Of a stretch of DNA of 64,000 nt, positions 1-13,700 are shown piece by piece. Position 1 is the first letter of the stretch. Every line of letters starts with the position of its first letter. This DNA is from Chionis minor (lineage: Eukaryota > Chordata > Aves > Charadriiformes > Chionididae), in contig VZSF01008497.1 in assembly GCA_013398295.1 (NCBI GenBank), positions 62,001-126,000 on the forward strand. The letters are read 5' to 3'. The notes below the pieces were generated by a model. The model was not told the DNA's origin. It did not search any database and was given only the letters and a program-made list of their open reading frames with translations. The position numbers and the translations under genes were made by a program.

Positions 1-3000
1 TTGGGGTGTTCAGCACCCTTAACTTTCACTAGAAACTCATTGAATACGACAGGATTACAGCCTAAATGCTTTAAAAAGCTCCTGGTACCATTCAGTTGCT
101 CAGACAGGGATTAAAACTACTGCAGGCAGTAGCAAAGTGGTAAATATTGACTCAGCAGTAAATAAAATCAGTCCATTGAGGTGGGGTGTACAATATGTGG
201 TGGAGGAAGAGTCACGAGAAAGCATTATCGCTCTTGGGCAGATTAAACAGTCTACATCAGAAAACCACATGCTGTTTTAGGAAAGTCACTGTCTTCATAA
301 AACACAGTGACACTTTACACTCACAGCAAAATTTAAATAAGGACATTGTGTGTTCTTTTTTAAAAAAAAAATCTGGTCAAAACTTTGTTTTCTTTAGTTG
401 CAAAACAGATGAAGTCTAGTACTGATGGACAACCCATGACGCTTTAATATGTCTTAAAATGTTAATGTGTAAATTTTAGATCCTGTCAACAACTACGTTA
501 AAAAATTCTACAATTTGTTATTTATGAAACGGAGGATGTTTCAATACCATTCTTTCCTATAAAAACACACCGTATTACCAGTTAAAGAAAAACAGATGAC
601 ATACATGCGATCAAGTGATGAAAAAGACGATGTTGTTAACTGTAGTTAGTGCCACTCAAAATCAGTAACTGCAATGCCATTTTCTACTCAGCATATAGCA
701 GTCAACTGTGAATCTACCACCAGGCGGAAATGTTAGTGTTCTATTAGTCAGGTCCTTTGGTTTTTATGGTTCTACAGAGCTATGAATACGCCATCAAATG
801 GTGGAAGGAATTTGCAGTAACACAAAGATGAGCTCTCCTTGATCTGGTTGCTCTTGCTTTCCTTTCTCTACCTTGGGGGATAAAAACAATATAAAGAAGG
901 TAATATTAATACTAAAGAAGCAAGTACGCCTAACTGGTCAGGCACCCTCCATATGTCTATATGAATGCCTGAGCAGAGGAACATGGCTCCATTACTAAAA
1001 TGTAGCAGGCAGAAAAAGAAACAGCTTGTGAGCTTTCACTGTATAGCACTAAAACTGCTGGCAAAAGTACAAAAAGTGAGACTACCTCACTAAGTGGCCG
1101 TGAGATAAGAGGGGGTGCATGCATTTGAGGGGAAAATGGTTTATATTTGAGTTACACTGCAACAGGAGAGAACAAAAGGCTGGTGTGTTTCATATTTTTC
1201 TTTCCCAACATGAGAATGGACATTTGCTTAAATCTGTGTATAGGCATGGGTTAATAACCAGTCCTCTGTCACAAGCTCACACTGCCCTCCTGTGAGGTTG
1301 AAATCCAACCATAAAGAACCTTAAAGAGGTAAAAGTTTGAAAAAATAGCATAAACTCACTTTTTCTTTTTTTCAGACTAGCTCTTGAGCATCTTAAGTCC
1401 TTGTAAAGGCCTAAATATAAACAACCACAAGTGATGCATTTGTGGAGATATGCTGATACCGAATTTGGAAACATACACATCCAAACTCTTGATATAAACA
1501 TGAAAGGAACATTGCATTATGCCTCAGATAAGGCTCTTAGGGACACCATGAAGGGTGTCACCCTTTTAAATATGATATGGAAAACATATATGAAAATTCG
1601 AAATATATAACGGGATAATCTTTATTAGAGTAGACTGGCGGTATGAATAGAATATTCGTTAAGTGAATGTGGAATCTATATATTTATTTAAGTATCCCTT
1701 AATAATTCATTGTAAACTAAAAAATAAATATTTGGTATTACACTCAATCTGAAATTGACGGTATCTCTGAGAGAAGAACAGACTTACTGAATAATTTAGG
1801 GTTTACATAAAAAGGACAAATACATTCTGGTAAATTGTACTGCATAATGCGCACTACAAAAGCCTTTCATGTGAATTTCAAGGAGCAGAGTGTACCTGAG
1901 CAGCCTAATCAGACTTCAGTGCCAGCAGGTGAGCTGTTAGAAGAAATTCTCCAAGGCCAGAGGGAGTCTCCCAGGTCCACAGAAAGAACAGTCCAAGTAA
2001 AGGGGCGCCTCTATGTGGGTGGAGAAAGCCTGGCTCAGTCTGCAACAGGAGGCAGGACTCCTACGCGCCATGCAAGATCACTCTCAACTGTGCATCCCAG
2101 AGTCCACAAATGGGCATGTTGCACAGAGGCTGCCTGCCGGAGCAGCCTGCCCGGCTCTCGTAGCCCTGCGGTGGCGCAGCCCCGTGGCCTGGCAGAAGCC
2201 TGCTGGGGAAACGATGGAGGGATCCATGAGAAACCTCCCCAGGGCTGCTCTGCTGCCCTCGCTCAAAATACGAAGTCCCGATCAGCAGCCTCAGCTGTCC
2301 TCGGCTCCTGCTCGCATCCCTGCCCTCGCCTGGCCCCAGTCCTGCTGGTTCCTGGTGGGAAGGGGTGAAGTGCATGCTGCCTCCACAGACAGAGGCCAAG
2401 ACGTGGAGCTTTCCAGATCACGCCTCAGAACACCGCTGTCTGGAGCTCAGGGGTAAAGAAACAGTGAACAGGAGGTAGGACCAAATGGCCTGGTCCAGCC
2501 TTCCCACCAAGCTTATTGGATCTAGATGAACTGGCGAGCGCAAGCTGAGCTTACTGATACCGGGATCAGTAAATAAAGCAAAGAAAAAATTCCCAATTTC
2601 CATTTTCTAAATTATTAGTGATCACAGAATATTTCAGAAATACACAGGGAAAGAGGGGACAGTAAATGTATTATCCAACAGCCCATTTGTGATTTTTTTC
2701 ACAAGTAGCTTTAATCTCAGTCTGTGAAATGAACGTAAAACTCTGAATATGAATGGAAATTTTAAAAGCTTGTTAATGGTTAACTGTTAATTTGCAAGCC
2801 TGAAGGATCTAATAATAGTTGGCTTTTACCTTGGAAACAACTACTGAAAATACTCTGCGCTTATAAAATGGAAGTATTTCTAACAGCCAAATAAAAGATG
2901 AATTGAAAGTATGAAAACATCTTTACTAACCTTTTGTAAGAAAGGATACCAGTCAACATGTATCTCCTCACCAAGTAAAATGTTCTATTAGATCACTCAA

Positions 3001-6000
3001 GTGAAAGAGAATGTACTGCGTGGTACATATTAAGAGATGTGACAGCAACATGAGCTGTTATAAAATGTCTTTCACCAAATGAAAACAGTACAAAAAAAAA
3101 AAAAAAAAAGAGATGCAAATATCACTCTAACCCGCAGGCGACAGATTTAAAACACGGGGTACTGAAGACATGAACAAAGCAAGCTTTTTGCAAAGAAAGG
3201 TTTCACTTCAAAGTGGTCAACTGCTTGGGACCATACTGCTAAGTGTCACTGTTTATGTATTTATGCTTTTTGTGTTTTCCCAAGATGCCACGCTGTGTTT
3301 TGACTCTTTTTACACTGCTAAAAGTCATAAAAGCTCAAGAAGAGAATAAAGTACTTCTTCAAGTGACTCCCAGTGTGGGCACAGAGGGGGAACTCCATAT
3401 CTTGGGGACATCAGTAAGGGTTTTTCTCTTGACCTCAGTAAGGTCAGACTTTTGCTGAAGGTATTCACAAACCAAAGAAACCCTACAGAAAAATCAGGGG
3501 GAACAAAGACAAGGTCGAAGAGTAGATGAGGTGGAACAGTTCCAGCCTGCAGTGAATTGTTTTTGTAAGAAGCGAGTTAAAATATAATTAATTCCATATG
3601 ATAAATTACTTCAGAGGGAAAAAAAAAAAAATAGACTGCTACCTGCCTGTAGCTTATTATTATGAAATCAGAGAAGAAAAAACATTTTCTAGCACTGTTG
3701 ACAAACTCTAAATGAGCCACTTAAAATGCCAGCTTCTTTCAAAGCTGCCTGTATATCATTGACATAAGCAAGCTCACTGCTGTTAATGAGTGACTCATGG
3801 ATGTTTATTGTACAGGAAGAACACAAAGTATGTCATTGTACTTGTGCAAGTGAAATAATTTGCAAATATACATCAATTTTCTACTGCATTACACTGAAGA
3901 ATATTGTTAATATGGATTTGCTTTGCAGAGGTGCAATTTTGAATTTAGAAGAGACTTGTGGGAATATGATTTAAAATTCTCATTTAGACTTTCCTCAGAC
4001 ATTATTAGGGAAATACAAGTAGGATTTACTAATGAAAAATGCGTATGTACATACTTGGTATTGGTTTTTGGAGCATTCAAAGGCCTCATTGTTATTGAAA
4101 AAGTAATGCTTTGGTCAATAACCAAAAAGCAGTAAATCATTCACTTCCAAGCCCTTCTATGCATGCAAAAATGCTGAAATTCTGGCAGACTTTCGGAACA
4201 GCCACATTCACTATATGTTAAAATATTGAGAAAAGATAGTCCTTCTTGTCTTCTGGTATTATCATACCAATACTGTTTTGTGCAGTGCCCCTTTAAAAAG
4301 CCAAAGGCAAGGACTGAGTGAGCATGTTCAGCAGCAGTTGTGAATGACAGGACTCAGAAGCTTGTGAGAAGAATTACAGCTCCTGAAAGATTCAAAGAAA
4401 GAAGATTTCCTGGTGTTAGGGGGCAAAACAATGGAAAGGAGCTTGTGGTGCTATTTTGTAATGCCATAGGGCAAACTCAATGCCTTTTCTCTTTTTTAGA
4501 TAATTCTGAGTGAAAGGTGAAACAAAGGACTTTTACGGGAAAAACTGTTTACTAAGAATGGGAGAAAAATATGCAAAATGAACAAAAAGCACAGGAAACA
4601 TTTTTATGGTGTTTATTATCTTTCTGAGACTTTTTTTACCTTCAAATAACTGTCAAGTATTGAAATTCTGAGCAAAATCAACCTGTGTTGTTGTCAATAA
4701 CACAATGTATAAATATACTTTTAATTGTATTGAATCATTTTAAGCTTTTTTTTAAGTGCCTGCAGTACTAAATTGCACAGTCCAGAATTGAAATTTGTCA
4801 GTGTCCAACAGTGCATCCACTTTGATATCATAATCAAATTTACAGTACATAATTTGTCCGTAGCTGAATTCACAGGTGTTGCAAGAGACGTGAGAATGGG
4901 CACCAAAGTCGGGGACGTGTGCCCAGGTCCCACTTCTGGTGGCTGCCCTTGCCATCCCACAGGCTAGGAAGTGGAAGAGGCACAGCAGCCGCATCAGGAA
5001 TCAGCTCTGAGGAGTGAGAGCTCCTGCACTACAGTTTACTGCTCACAGCAGATACGGGAAGGTGATGGTAGTACCCCGTCCCCATGGGGATGGGAGGCAG
5101 GATATGGACATGTGTGTCTGGCATGTGAGACATAGGGTCTCACCCTCTCCACAGAGGAGAGGATAAAAGGTAATGTCCTTTCTGTTGTGACCTAAGCCAA
5201 AAGTATTAATCTGAATAGTCACAAAGACCAAATCTAGTTAGGAAGGAAATGAGAAGTTCCGTATTTTCTTGCCGTATCAACTTGTTAGGGTGTGTCAGTT
5301 GTAAACATATCATTTTGTGTTGTAACTAGATATAGATTAAAAAGTAGCTATCAGTAAAACTTTTCCTTTCATTCTTTACTTGGTGTCCCAAGTTTCCTCT
5401 TCTTCCCGAATTCTTCATCTTCCTCAGACTGGTGTCTGAGATTGCTGTCTACTGTTACTCTGCTATCTCATCATACTGCAAATCCTATGTGCTTTACACC
5501 AGTGGAGTGAATAAGGCTTGAAGAACCAATATACTTCTGCAGCATCTCAGACCATTTCTGTCCAGTGTATTCCAGAGCTGTCCTTGTGGGAAGTATCAGC
5601 TGGCTGCAACTAAAGCTGGAGTGGTTTGCAGTCTGAACCCAGAAGTAGACGGCTGTGCTGAAAATCACAAATAAGGGCCTCTTAATGTTTTTAGTCATAA
5701 TTCACTTTCTTGCTTACAATGCAATTGAAATAATTTTTGTTAACTTAAAAATCCACTAAGGTTGCTTCACGAGATTCTGCAGCTGGCAGAGGGATAAGAT
5801 CGCTTACCAGCAATCAGCACTCCTGGCAAGGGTAAGATCACGATTCATTGATAGGATAATTTGATAAGCTTTTTGATCCTTTGCAAAACAAAAGTGATTA
5901 GGATGATTGCAGTTTATAACCAGCATGAGAAAACCATGGCTCTTTGAAGGAATGTCTATATATACACAGTGCCAAATCTGATGGACTCTTCTCACATTAG

Positions 6001-6950
6001 AAGGGCTTTAGAAATTAGGAGAAATCTTTCTTTCATTTGCGTGAATTATTGCAGCAACCAGTACTTTGGCGAGAGGCTTTTAACCTGCTTTTGAAAGGAA
6101 GCAAGGCTTATATTTACTAAAACAATGTGTGAGAGCACATCTGAAAGGGTATAAGGTTGACCTTGCTTACACAAGGACTGGACGAGTAACACAGTATGAA
6201 AAGGGATTGTTGTGTACAGCTACGTAGTATCACCTTTAAATACTGTGGGATGTGATACACATGATACACATGCCTAGACATCATGAAATGATCTTGATTT
6301 TATATTATTTCTTGGAACAGCTGGTAGGCAGAAGGAGGTTCTCATATTCGACACTGCGATAACGTAAGAATGAAAATCAATGTGGGAGCTGTAATTTATG
6401 AGGGAAAACACAAGTAATGCTGAAGTTTCTGTGAGCAATTAATGGAATGCAAAAAACATGGGAAGTTTACAGTGGAAAGAAGTATTAATAACAAGAGATA
6501 AAGTGCTTTCAGTGTAGCAGAGAGAATGGCCATGCTTTGTCACAGCTGGAAGACACCTCGATCCTTCAGTCCATTTAGAGATGAAGAGCTACTTAAATGG
6601 TGAGGTACCCTGATAAGATAGATCTGAAGACCCTCCCGTCATCCAAGTGGTGCAGGTTACACTGCCTGTTGCTTTTGGGCATGACTTGACCTTATGTCAT
6701 CTCCTTGGGGCAAGCTGGCTTCCACTAACCCCTTTTAAGTTGCACGTAAAGCAGTATCCATCCTATATAGCTCCCATTTCCTTTTTTCTCATGGTATGAG
6801 GAAAGTGAAAAACGCAGTTGCCCACGGTTAACGTAGTGTCCCAGGAACACATCTCCTTCATCTCCCATGTCTCAGGGAACCACGTCTGCCACGACCAGAT
6901 ACTCCTTCCTGTAATGGCCTAGGGAAAGGCTGTGGCCAAATCCGCCTGTC
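1..6950. other. Intergenic region upstream of DMXL1
   Basis: I see no exon with recognisable protein similarity, no tRNA or rRNA and no clear transposon here. The DNA is mostly AT-rich with short homopolymers, for example an A-run near 3090-3108. A more GC-rich block at about 1900-2460 holds overlapping short open frames on both strands, but their composition is not protein-like. A minus-strand open frame at 4752-4994 is discussed as a finding. In mammals the next gene upstream of DMXL1 is DTWD2, but I recognised none of its exons here. Confidence 0.6.
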
Positions 6951-7359
6951 TGTGAAACTGCGCGGTTCAGAAGGGGACGCATTTGTGGTCACCGACTGCC
7001 GCGTGTGCTCCAGCCAGGCGGGAGGCCCAGCCGCGGGCCTGACAAGCGTCGAGTCGCCCCGCCGGGATCCGCCGCATCCATGCCCGCAGCCACCAGGCCA
7101 AGGCCGCATTTTTCCAAGGCCAATTTAATTGGAAAGTCGAGCCCGCCACTGCGCTGCCGCTACCCTCAGCCCTACCGCGGGGGACGCAGGAGCGACCGCC
7201 CTTCAGAGACGGCTTGGCCGGCATGAGGTGGGGGGGGGCCCCTCTCCTCCCGCGGCACCCGCACATGCGCAGTCAGGACGCGCCCTCTCGCCCCGCCTCT
7301 GGCGGCCGGCGCGCATGCGCGGGGGGGAGAGGGCAGAAGGGGGGGGGCGCTGAGGTTGA

Positions 7360-7360
7360 N
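7360..7360. other. Assembly gap (single N) in CpG island
   Basis: A single ambiguous base lies between a G-rich run and a GCCGGCGCC-rich segment. A one-base N elsewhere in this window (21860) marks a contig join, so this may be a gap of unknown true size rather than one uncertain base. Confidence 0.7.
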
Positions 7361-7490
7361 CTGCGCCGGCATCGCCGGCGCCTCAGCCGGCGCCTAAAGC
7401 GGCTGCGTCAGGCGCGGCGGCGGCGGCAGCCGGCCATTGGAGCGGGGCGGCTCGCCCCTGGTAGTGTCGTCGGCCGGTAGCGGCGCTGCC

Positions 7491-7548
7491 CGCCGCCGGG
7501 GGGGGGGGGGCTTCCCNNNNNNCGCCGCCGGGGTGGGGAGGGCTTCCC
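7491..7548. repeat. 26-bp direct repeat flanking a 6-N gap
   Basis: Positions 7491-7516 and 7523-7548 are both 26 bases long and match at 24 of 26 positions. The left copy has an unbroken G-run where the right copy has a T and an A. They lie on either side of six N (7517-7522). This is what two overlapping contig ends joined without merging would look like, with base errors in the left copy. Confidence 0.75.
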
Positions 7549-7770
7549 TGGCAGGCCTGCGGCACACCTGCCCGGGGCCTGCCCGGAGCTCGGCGGCGGT
7601 GGGCGTGCAGAACTTTGCCGGGACGGCCGTTCCCGAGCCCTGAGGTGCCGGTCGAGGGGCCGGGCCGGGCCGCCTTCGTAGCTGGGCAGGGAGGGCGGGA
7701 GGGGGCGCGGGGCGAGTGCGGCGCCCGGCAGCGGCGGGCAGACGCCGCTCGCAGCCCGGTTTGCCCAACG

Positions 7771-10700
7771 CAGAAATATGGTGGCTTTTGTAAAAGATTA
7801 CATAAACGTCAGCCGGTGCAGGCGACTGTCGGTGGAAGGGAATTTTAGCACTCGCCTTCGTTCGGATATGCAATTAAAATCCTTACTGGTCACAGCGGAG
7901 GAAGGTCTTGAAATACCGTGCCTTAGCGTTAAGATTTTAAAACCGTTTTTGAACTCCCTGTCGGCATTTATACTTAGAGTAGAGAAAAAAAACCCCACAC
8001 TTGAACTGCTTAGTAAAGGCTAAACCCTTTTATTAGTGTTTGTTTTTCTGCCTTTCACTTTTATTGTGTAAACAGACTTCTGTTGTTGTGATTTTCTTCC
8101 CACCCTCCCCCCGAAAATATAGCCTTCCTGCCTTCCGTTTTGGGCTGAAGAGGAGTGAAATAGACACGGCAAAGTTTCGCAGTGTACAGTGTTTGAGTAT
8201 TTTTAACCTTAGCTTTTCTGGCCGCCCCTGATTACAGCGCAGTGTGGTTTTGAGTTTGGTAAAGGAATGATAGCTAGAAATACAAGAATTAAGAAAGTTA
8301 TTTTTTTCTGCCTTGTCTGCTGTACGCAGTTAAATTCAGCTGGCTACTCGCAGCTTCCCTCTGTGTCAGCGGCACAGGATCCGTGCTGGAAAGGTTGGGT
8401 ACAGTCAGTGTTCAGAGTGAAGCACCTGAGAGCTGCTACCCCAGAGCGAGGGCGGCTTCGCAGAGTCCGTTTATGTACAGTCTTGTTCAGTGACGTGTTT
8501 ACTTCCAAAAAAAAATGAATCCTGTAAATAAATTCACATTGGAAGACTTCTTAAACAGCAGCAGCTGGGACTTCAAATTCCAACTGTGCCAAACTTTCTG
8601 ATTTTACAGGCCCACAATGTTAAAGACCTGCCAGTGGTGGAAAACTGGTAAGAGACAAGGATGTTTGCTTTGCAGGGGAATTCTATTACGGTTTCAAAGT
8701 ATGTTCTCATAAGTTTCCCAATTTGATATAATTCTTTTTTGAGGGAAATAATTTGAGCCATCAGTGTCACCGAAGCACTTTCTGCTTGTTATGGCCTAAC
8801 TTGCTGAAGGCATTAAAGCTTCCCAAAGCATAAGAAGAGTAAGAATCTCTCTTTGGGTGGAAAGGAATGACTGAGAAGTGCAGTTTTCAGTAACTGTTTC
8901 TGTGGTCTCTTTTTTGCAGGAGCTATTTTGATGTAAATACAGTAACAGTGTTTCCTGTAGACACATTCATCTTGCATTGTTTTGTCCTTTTCTCCAGAAG
9001 GTTATTAATGGATTTCTTTTCCTCAGAGTTAAAACTGCTAACAGAAATATCCTCGACTGCTTCAGGTTTTGGTTGTTAGGGTTTTTTTTTTGTGTTGCTG
9101 TTAACTCGTTTTATAATATTTTGTTAAATTGACGAGATTGCTCACAAGGATTAAGAAGTGAAAGGTACTGAAGTTAATTTCTGCCTTTTTGGAAAGAAAT
9201 GGTGGACTTAACTTTTAGAAAATCCAACAAGAAAAATGGGCAGTTGTTTTCCCATATTTGAAGTCAAGATATAAGCATTAATAAGTATAAATGCCGTTGA
9301 ATCTGTTGAATGATAACTTAAATTGGAAAAAAACCCATGTCTCAGCAAAATTCTATGCTTCCAGTTTTCATGGCTGAGAACTTTTATATAGGAGTTGGTA
9401 TTTCAGGGTTACGTACTCTACAGGTGGGGTGAATTACCTTTGACAAGGGAGCTTGGTCTGTAATACCTTGGGTTTTTGGCATACTGTATGGTTTGGTATA
9501 TTGTCTGACGTGCTGTACTGAATACTGAAGGCGAAAAGTTTTAAAATACTACAGTTTCAAGCTAAAAATAACAGATTCTTCTCCTAAACTCTGAAAAACT
9601 GGAAGCAAAACTAGTGAAAAGTGCCTGTACCCACTGGATTGCATGCACGTGAATATGTGCAGTTCTGTTTTAAGATGGTATTTGAGACATTTGTCCTAAT
9701 TGTGTGCAGGTTTGTTGTTCTAGCTTTCTTTTTCTAGGATGTGAAGTGTCAAGTGCAGCGTGAGCTTCTTTGGAGAGAACACGGATAAAGAGGTTTTGGC
9801 ACGTATTTTATTTATATATAGAAAAAGGCCTATAAGCATCAAGGTATCATAAGAAGCATGCCTGTTATTAATCCACTGAGAGCAGGTGGTAATAACGTAT
9901 GCACTAAATGAATGACAGCTCGTCCCTCAGGAGTCAGAATTTAACTGTTTACTGTCTGCGTGCTTCTTCTGAAATCTAATTATTTTTCACATGCTTGTCC
10001 ACAGTGGAATACATCCTTTGCTTTCTTTTGTTCTTTTCAGATCTGAAATACATTGTAAAAAACACATTTGTTTAATAAGTTCTAGAGTTCATCACATAGG
10101 GTACTGCCGTAGTAGTTATTACTGAAGTTGTATTTTAAGTTACTGGGTAGCCAGCATTAATACCACTTTTGTAATTGGTTGGTTTTGCGTGTTCTTGCTT
10201 ATTCAGTTCTACTTCTGTAAAACTTTTCCCTTTTGGTTTTTTTCCAAGTAGCAGAACAGGAGGAAAAAATCACTGTGAGCAATAGCAACTTTACAAGCAC
10301 AAGTCCCAAGACTGGTAATGGAAGCCACAAAAGAGCTGTTATTTGTAGGGGTAAAAATTTGGGAGAGAAAATTACATGGTTTATTTCAATGCAGCCAGAA
10401 TCTTTTCTGGACAGATTTCCTCCCTGTGTGTGATTAAACTCATTCTGGACTTGAGACTTGCTTTGTATCATTAACAGAACTGTGAACTTCAAATGTTAAG
10501 TTGGAAAGCACTTGGCAAAAGGGTTTTTTTGGATAGTTTGGTCAAGACCACACTGAATTTTCTGAAGATATTGGGTTGTGGTATAAAGATTACGAGCTTT
10601 GTAAAATTCTTTGATATAAATATTTCCAGCTGTGTATTTTTTGAAAGTAGATTTTTGTGGCTCAATAAAGCTGTAACTTATCTATCTAGAAAATACTTAA

Positions 10701-13700
10701 CATCATCTTTCTATTTAGAAGTCCATGCATATCTATAGTCAATAAAATTAACTGACTTGTCATAAGACTCACTCAAGAAGTTACAGTTTACTCCTGCTTC
10801 TTGCTTGTGATTTAGAAAAGGAAAAGAAACCTTTTTGATACTACTTCTTTTTTGTTTCCTCATGTTCCAGTTAGCCTTATTCTGACCTTAAGAAAGTAAT
10901 TGTTTTTTTAACTGAACTAATATTAAAAAAAAAAATGATAAAACCTCTTTACACTCCAATGGAAAGTGCAGTTTCAGTGAGACTTGTTTCTCAGAGCATG
11001 GCCAGTCAATTTGCCACCTAAACAAGTATACTTGTTGAAGTGCTTTTGATAGATTAGAAGGTTGGGGTTTTTTCCAAATGAAAGAATATTTCTTAAATTT
11101 AATTTGTCTTCTTAATGAAAGAATATTTTTTTAAAAGTTAAGATATTTAAGTGTAAAACTTAGAGTAGAGTAAGTTTTAATACAATAATGGGGGTGGGGA
11201 AGGACCATGCTAAAAATACTAGTGCAAATCTATGTCTGCAAGGTTGAGGTGTTGGGGTTTTTTTTTTAACAGACTAATTCAACAAGGTACTATGTGGTTC
11301 ATGGTAACTGTTCTTTTTATTTTGACCATGCTGGAGAAAAATATGGACACTGTTGCGGTATCACCTACTTAATAGATCTATTTGCCTTTAATTTTTATCT
11401 TCACTTTTCATAAGAATGACCTTTGTTGTGTATTTTTCTTAGAAGAGGGACCAATTTGGAGGGGGGAAAAAATAAGAGAAGTGAGACACCAGAAAATATT
11501 CCTCTCTGACCTATGCCTATTTGTGTTGCATATAAGCAATATTTAGCCCTTGCAGACTGAAAATTTATTATGTTCATGTGCTTTGTCCAGCAGAAGAAAC
11601 CGTTATCTGCTGTATTTAATAAAGTTGAGTTTCTCTATTATTTTGGTAATATGTTTTGGTTCCTAGTCTGCAATGCTTTACCTTGGAATTATTTTTGAAA
11701 CTGGGAAATTAATCTCCCATAGGGTATAATGGTTGTAAAAGTTGTAAAAATACCTGTTGTAAACTTCCACTTTCAAATATGTGACAGAAATATTAGTCAG
11801 CTATTGTAAAGTTTTGATAAAATCTTTTTAAGCCGTCCATTTGATCACGAGCCCTGGCATCCTGACCTTTGGGACTTGCTTCATGTCATTTGCAAGGGAC
11901 ATAAGAACCCTTGAGACCTATTAGTGATAAAAATGGCCTCATTGTGGCTTGAGAATTACCTCAGATACAGTAACCGAATCAGTTGCAAAACAAAAGAAGC
12001 GGGCGATAGTGTGGGCTGTTGATAAGCTTCCCGTGTAGCTGTAGTGGGAAGAGAACATTTCCAAATAAGTTACTGTGAACTGCTAAATGTGGTCCCTTGT
12101 AAATGCGTAAATGTGCTTCGGCTGGGTGGTTCTGTATTATCGTGAGCCCAGCACAGAGTTTTGCGTTATCTTTCTAGTCTGTATGTTCATCCCATGTATT
12201 TTCATGTGTTTATGTATATATATTACTTCATAAATGCATATGTTTGCATGCATATTACAGCATTCACCTGTGGATAATAGCTGTCAATTTATGGTGAGTG
12301 CATTTGTGCCCTTCATATAAGAGATGTAGGTTAAATAAAGTCTGCAAGTTGTGCAAGATAATGTGTCAGTCTTTATGTAGCTGTAGCAGAAACTATAGCA
12401 GAAACTTCGGCAGTACGTAGAAGAAATATGTAACAAGGGTCGAGTATAAGGGAGATAATTGCTGTAGAGGTGCTGTCCTATGTAAGAGGTCAAGACCCCT
12501 GTTATTTTGCTTCTGTTGAGAGTAGAGTCTGATTTGCCCATACCATTCTCTGTTTTTAAGAGTTGTGTATATCAGGCTTTCACTTTAGAAAGAAATCAGA
12601 ATACTTGTCTGTACTACTTTCTGTTAAAACTAACATGCTTTTAAAGCACTGTTACTGTGAAAATATCTGTTAGTCTTCTCCAAAGAAATATGATTTTAGA
12701 AATAAGAGCTGACATCTGATTAAAGGAATGGGTGGAAATTGTGTGAAAACCCATTACTGTATGCAAAATCACATTTATTTTCACGGGCCTGAAAAATCTT
12801 TCACTTCCTAATTTCAGGCTTGTTTTGCTATGTCAACAGCTAGTGAAATCCATGTTCATGCAGCTTGAACTGGTTCTATCTTGTTTATTTGTGTAACAGA
12901 AGAACAAAGCATTGTTTAATAAACATTCCAAGAACATGATAATGTCAACATTATCTACTTGTCCTATTGTGCAAAGACAACTTGTAAATATTCTAGGACA
13001 TTCTTAAGGTGAAAGGCTTTTATGGCTTGCTGAAATCAGACTTACAGGCTCTACTTGCTTTAAAAAGGCACCTTGGGGTTTTATTATTTTTTGAAAATAA
13101 TATATAAATAGGAATTCTTTCCTAGTTGACCTGTAGGGCAGCATTTTGTCTCCCCCCCTCCCCCCTGCCAAGGGCTAGGTAAGTAAACAACAGTGTAAAT
13201 ATAAGAAGTACATGTGGTCTGAAATGACTTCTTGCCCTACATGTAATACAGCGCTTGAATTACCTTTTTTCTTAGTTTCCATACCTTATAAAAACGCAAT
13301 CTCAGTAGCTTCTGTCAAGATGAAAATGAGTGACACGCAAACTATTGTGGACCAGCCTCGCAGTAAAAAGCAGATGAAGTTGACTCGTAGGCAGAATTCA
13401 TTTTTGTTGTATCTGAGAGACAGTTAGGGTATAGAAAGTATCCCTTAAACCTGAGTACTGACTTGCGTTATACTATACTGAAATACCTCATAGAGTTTTC
13501 TGAGATGAAAAAAATATAAGCGTAAAATTAGTCCAGGAGTTAGTTTTGTTCTCTTGATTTAGAGAAATGTCTTCATAGGATACTACTGCTTATAAACCTC
13601 ATTCAGAACTGGAGACTGGGTGTGTGTGAGGATGTGACTTCTCTGCAGAGAGACAGTCTAATAGATGAGTTGCAGTGGGGACAGTAAAGAACTGAAGGAA

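Larger units (their letters stand above)
6960..7770 (+). promoter_or_regulatory. DMXL1: CpG-island promoter region, probably of DMXL1
   Basis: A sharp rise in G+C and CpG density separates this block from AT-rich flanks. It contains a perfect NRF1-type palindrome (GCGCATGCGC, 7311-7320) and a near match at about 7260-7271. There is a GC box near 7288-7298, an inverted CCAAT box (CATTGG, 7435-7440) and a GC box directly after it (7443-7450). Long G-runs at about 7226-7238, 7320-7347 and 7498-7510 could form G-quadruplexes. It is the only CpG island in the window and lies 9 kb upstream of the first visible DMXL1 exon, on the same side as the gene's 5' end. No TATA box was seen, as is usual for a housekeeping CpG promoter. 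The sequence is interrupted by N at 7360 and 7517-7522. The transcription start cannot be fixed from sequence alone. Confidence 0.8.

Noticed and set aside
1835..2456. Overlapping open frames of 112-177 codons in a GC-richer block
   Set aside because: Frames are open on both strands over the same stretch, with Pro/Ala/Arg-rich low-information peptides and no family resemblance. High G+C alone explains the lack of stops.
3089..3108. A-run considered as a processed-pseudogene or retrotransposon tail
   Set aside because: Neither strand next to it shows coding remnants or a target duplication; it is a simple homopolymer.
6967..7873. Many open frames on both strands across the CpG island
   Set aside because: They are a by-product of very high G+C, give Pro/Arg/Ala-rich nonsense peptides, cross N bases and do not match DMXL1 exon 1.
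7778..8023. 81-codon frame starting MVAFVKDYINV as a possible DMXL1 start
   Set aside because: It does not resemble the DMXL1 N-terminus and ends in a stop without a convincing donor in the right phase.
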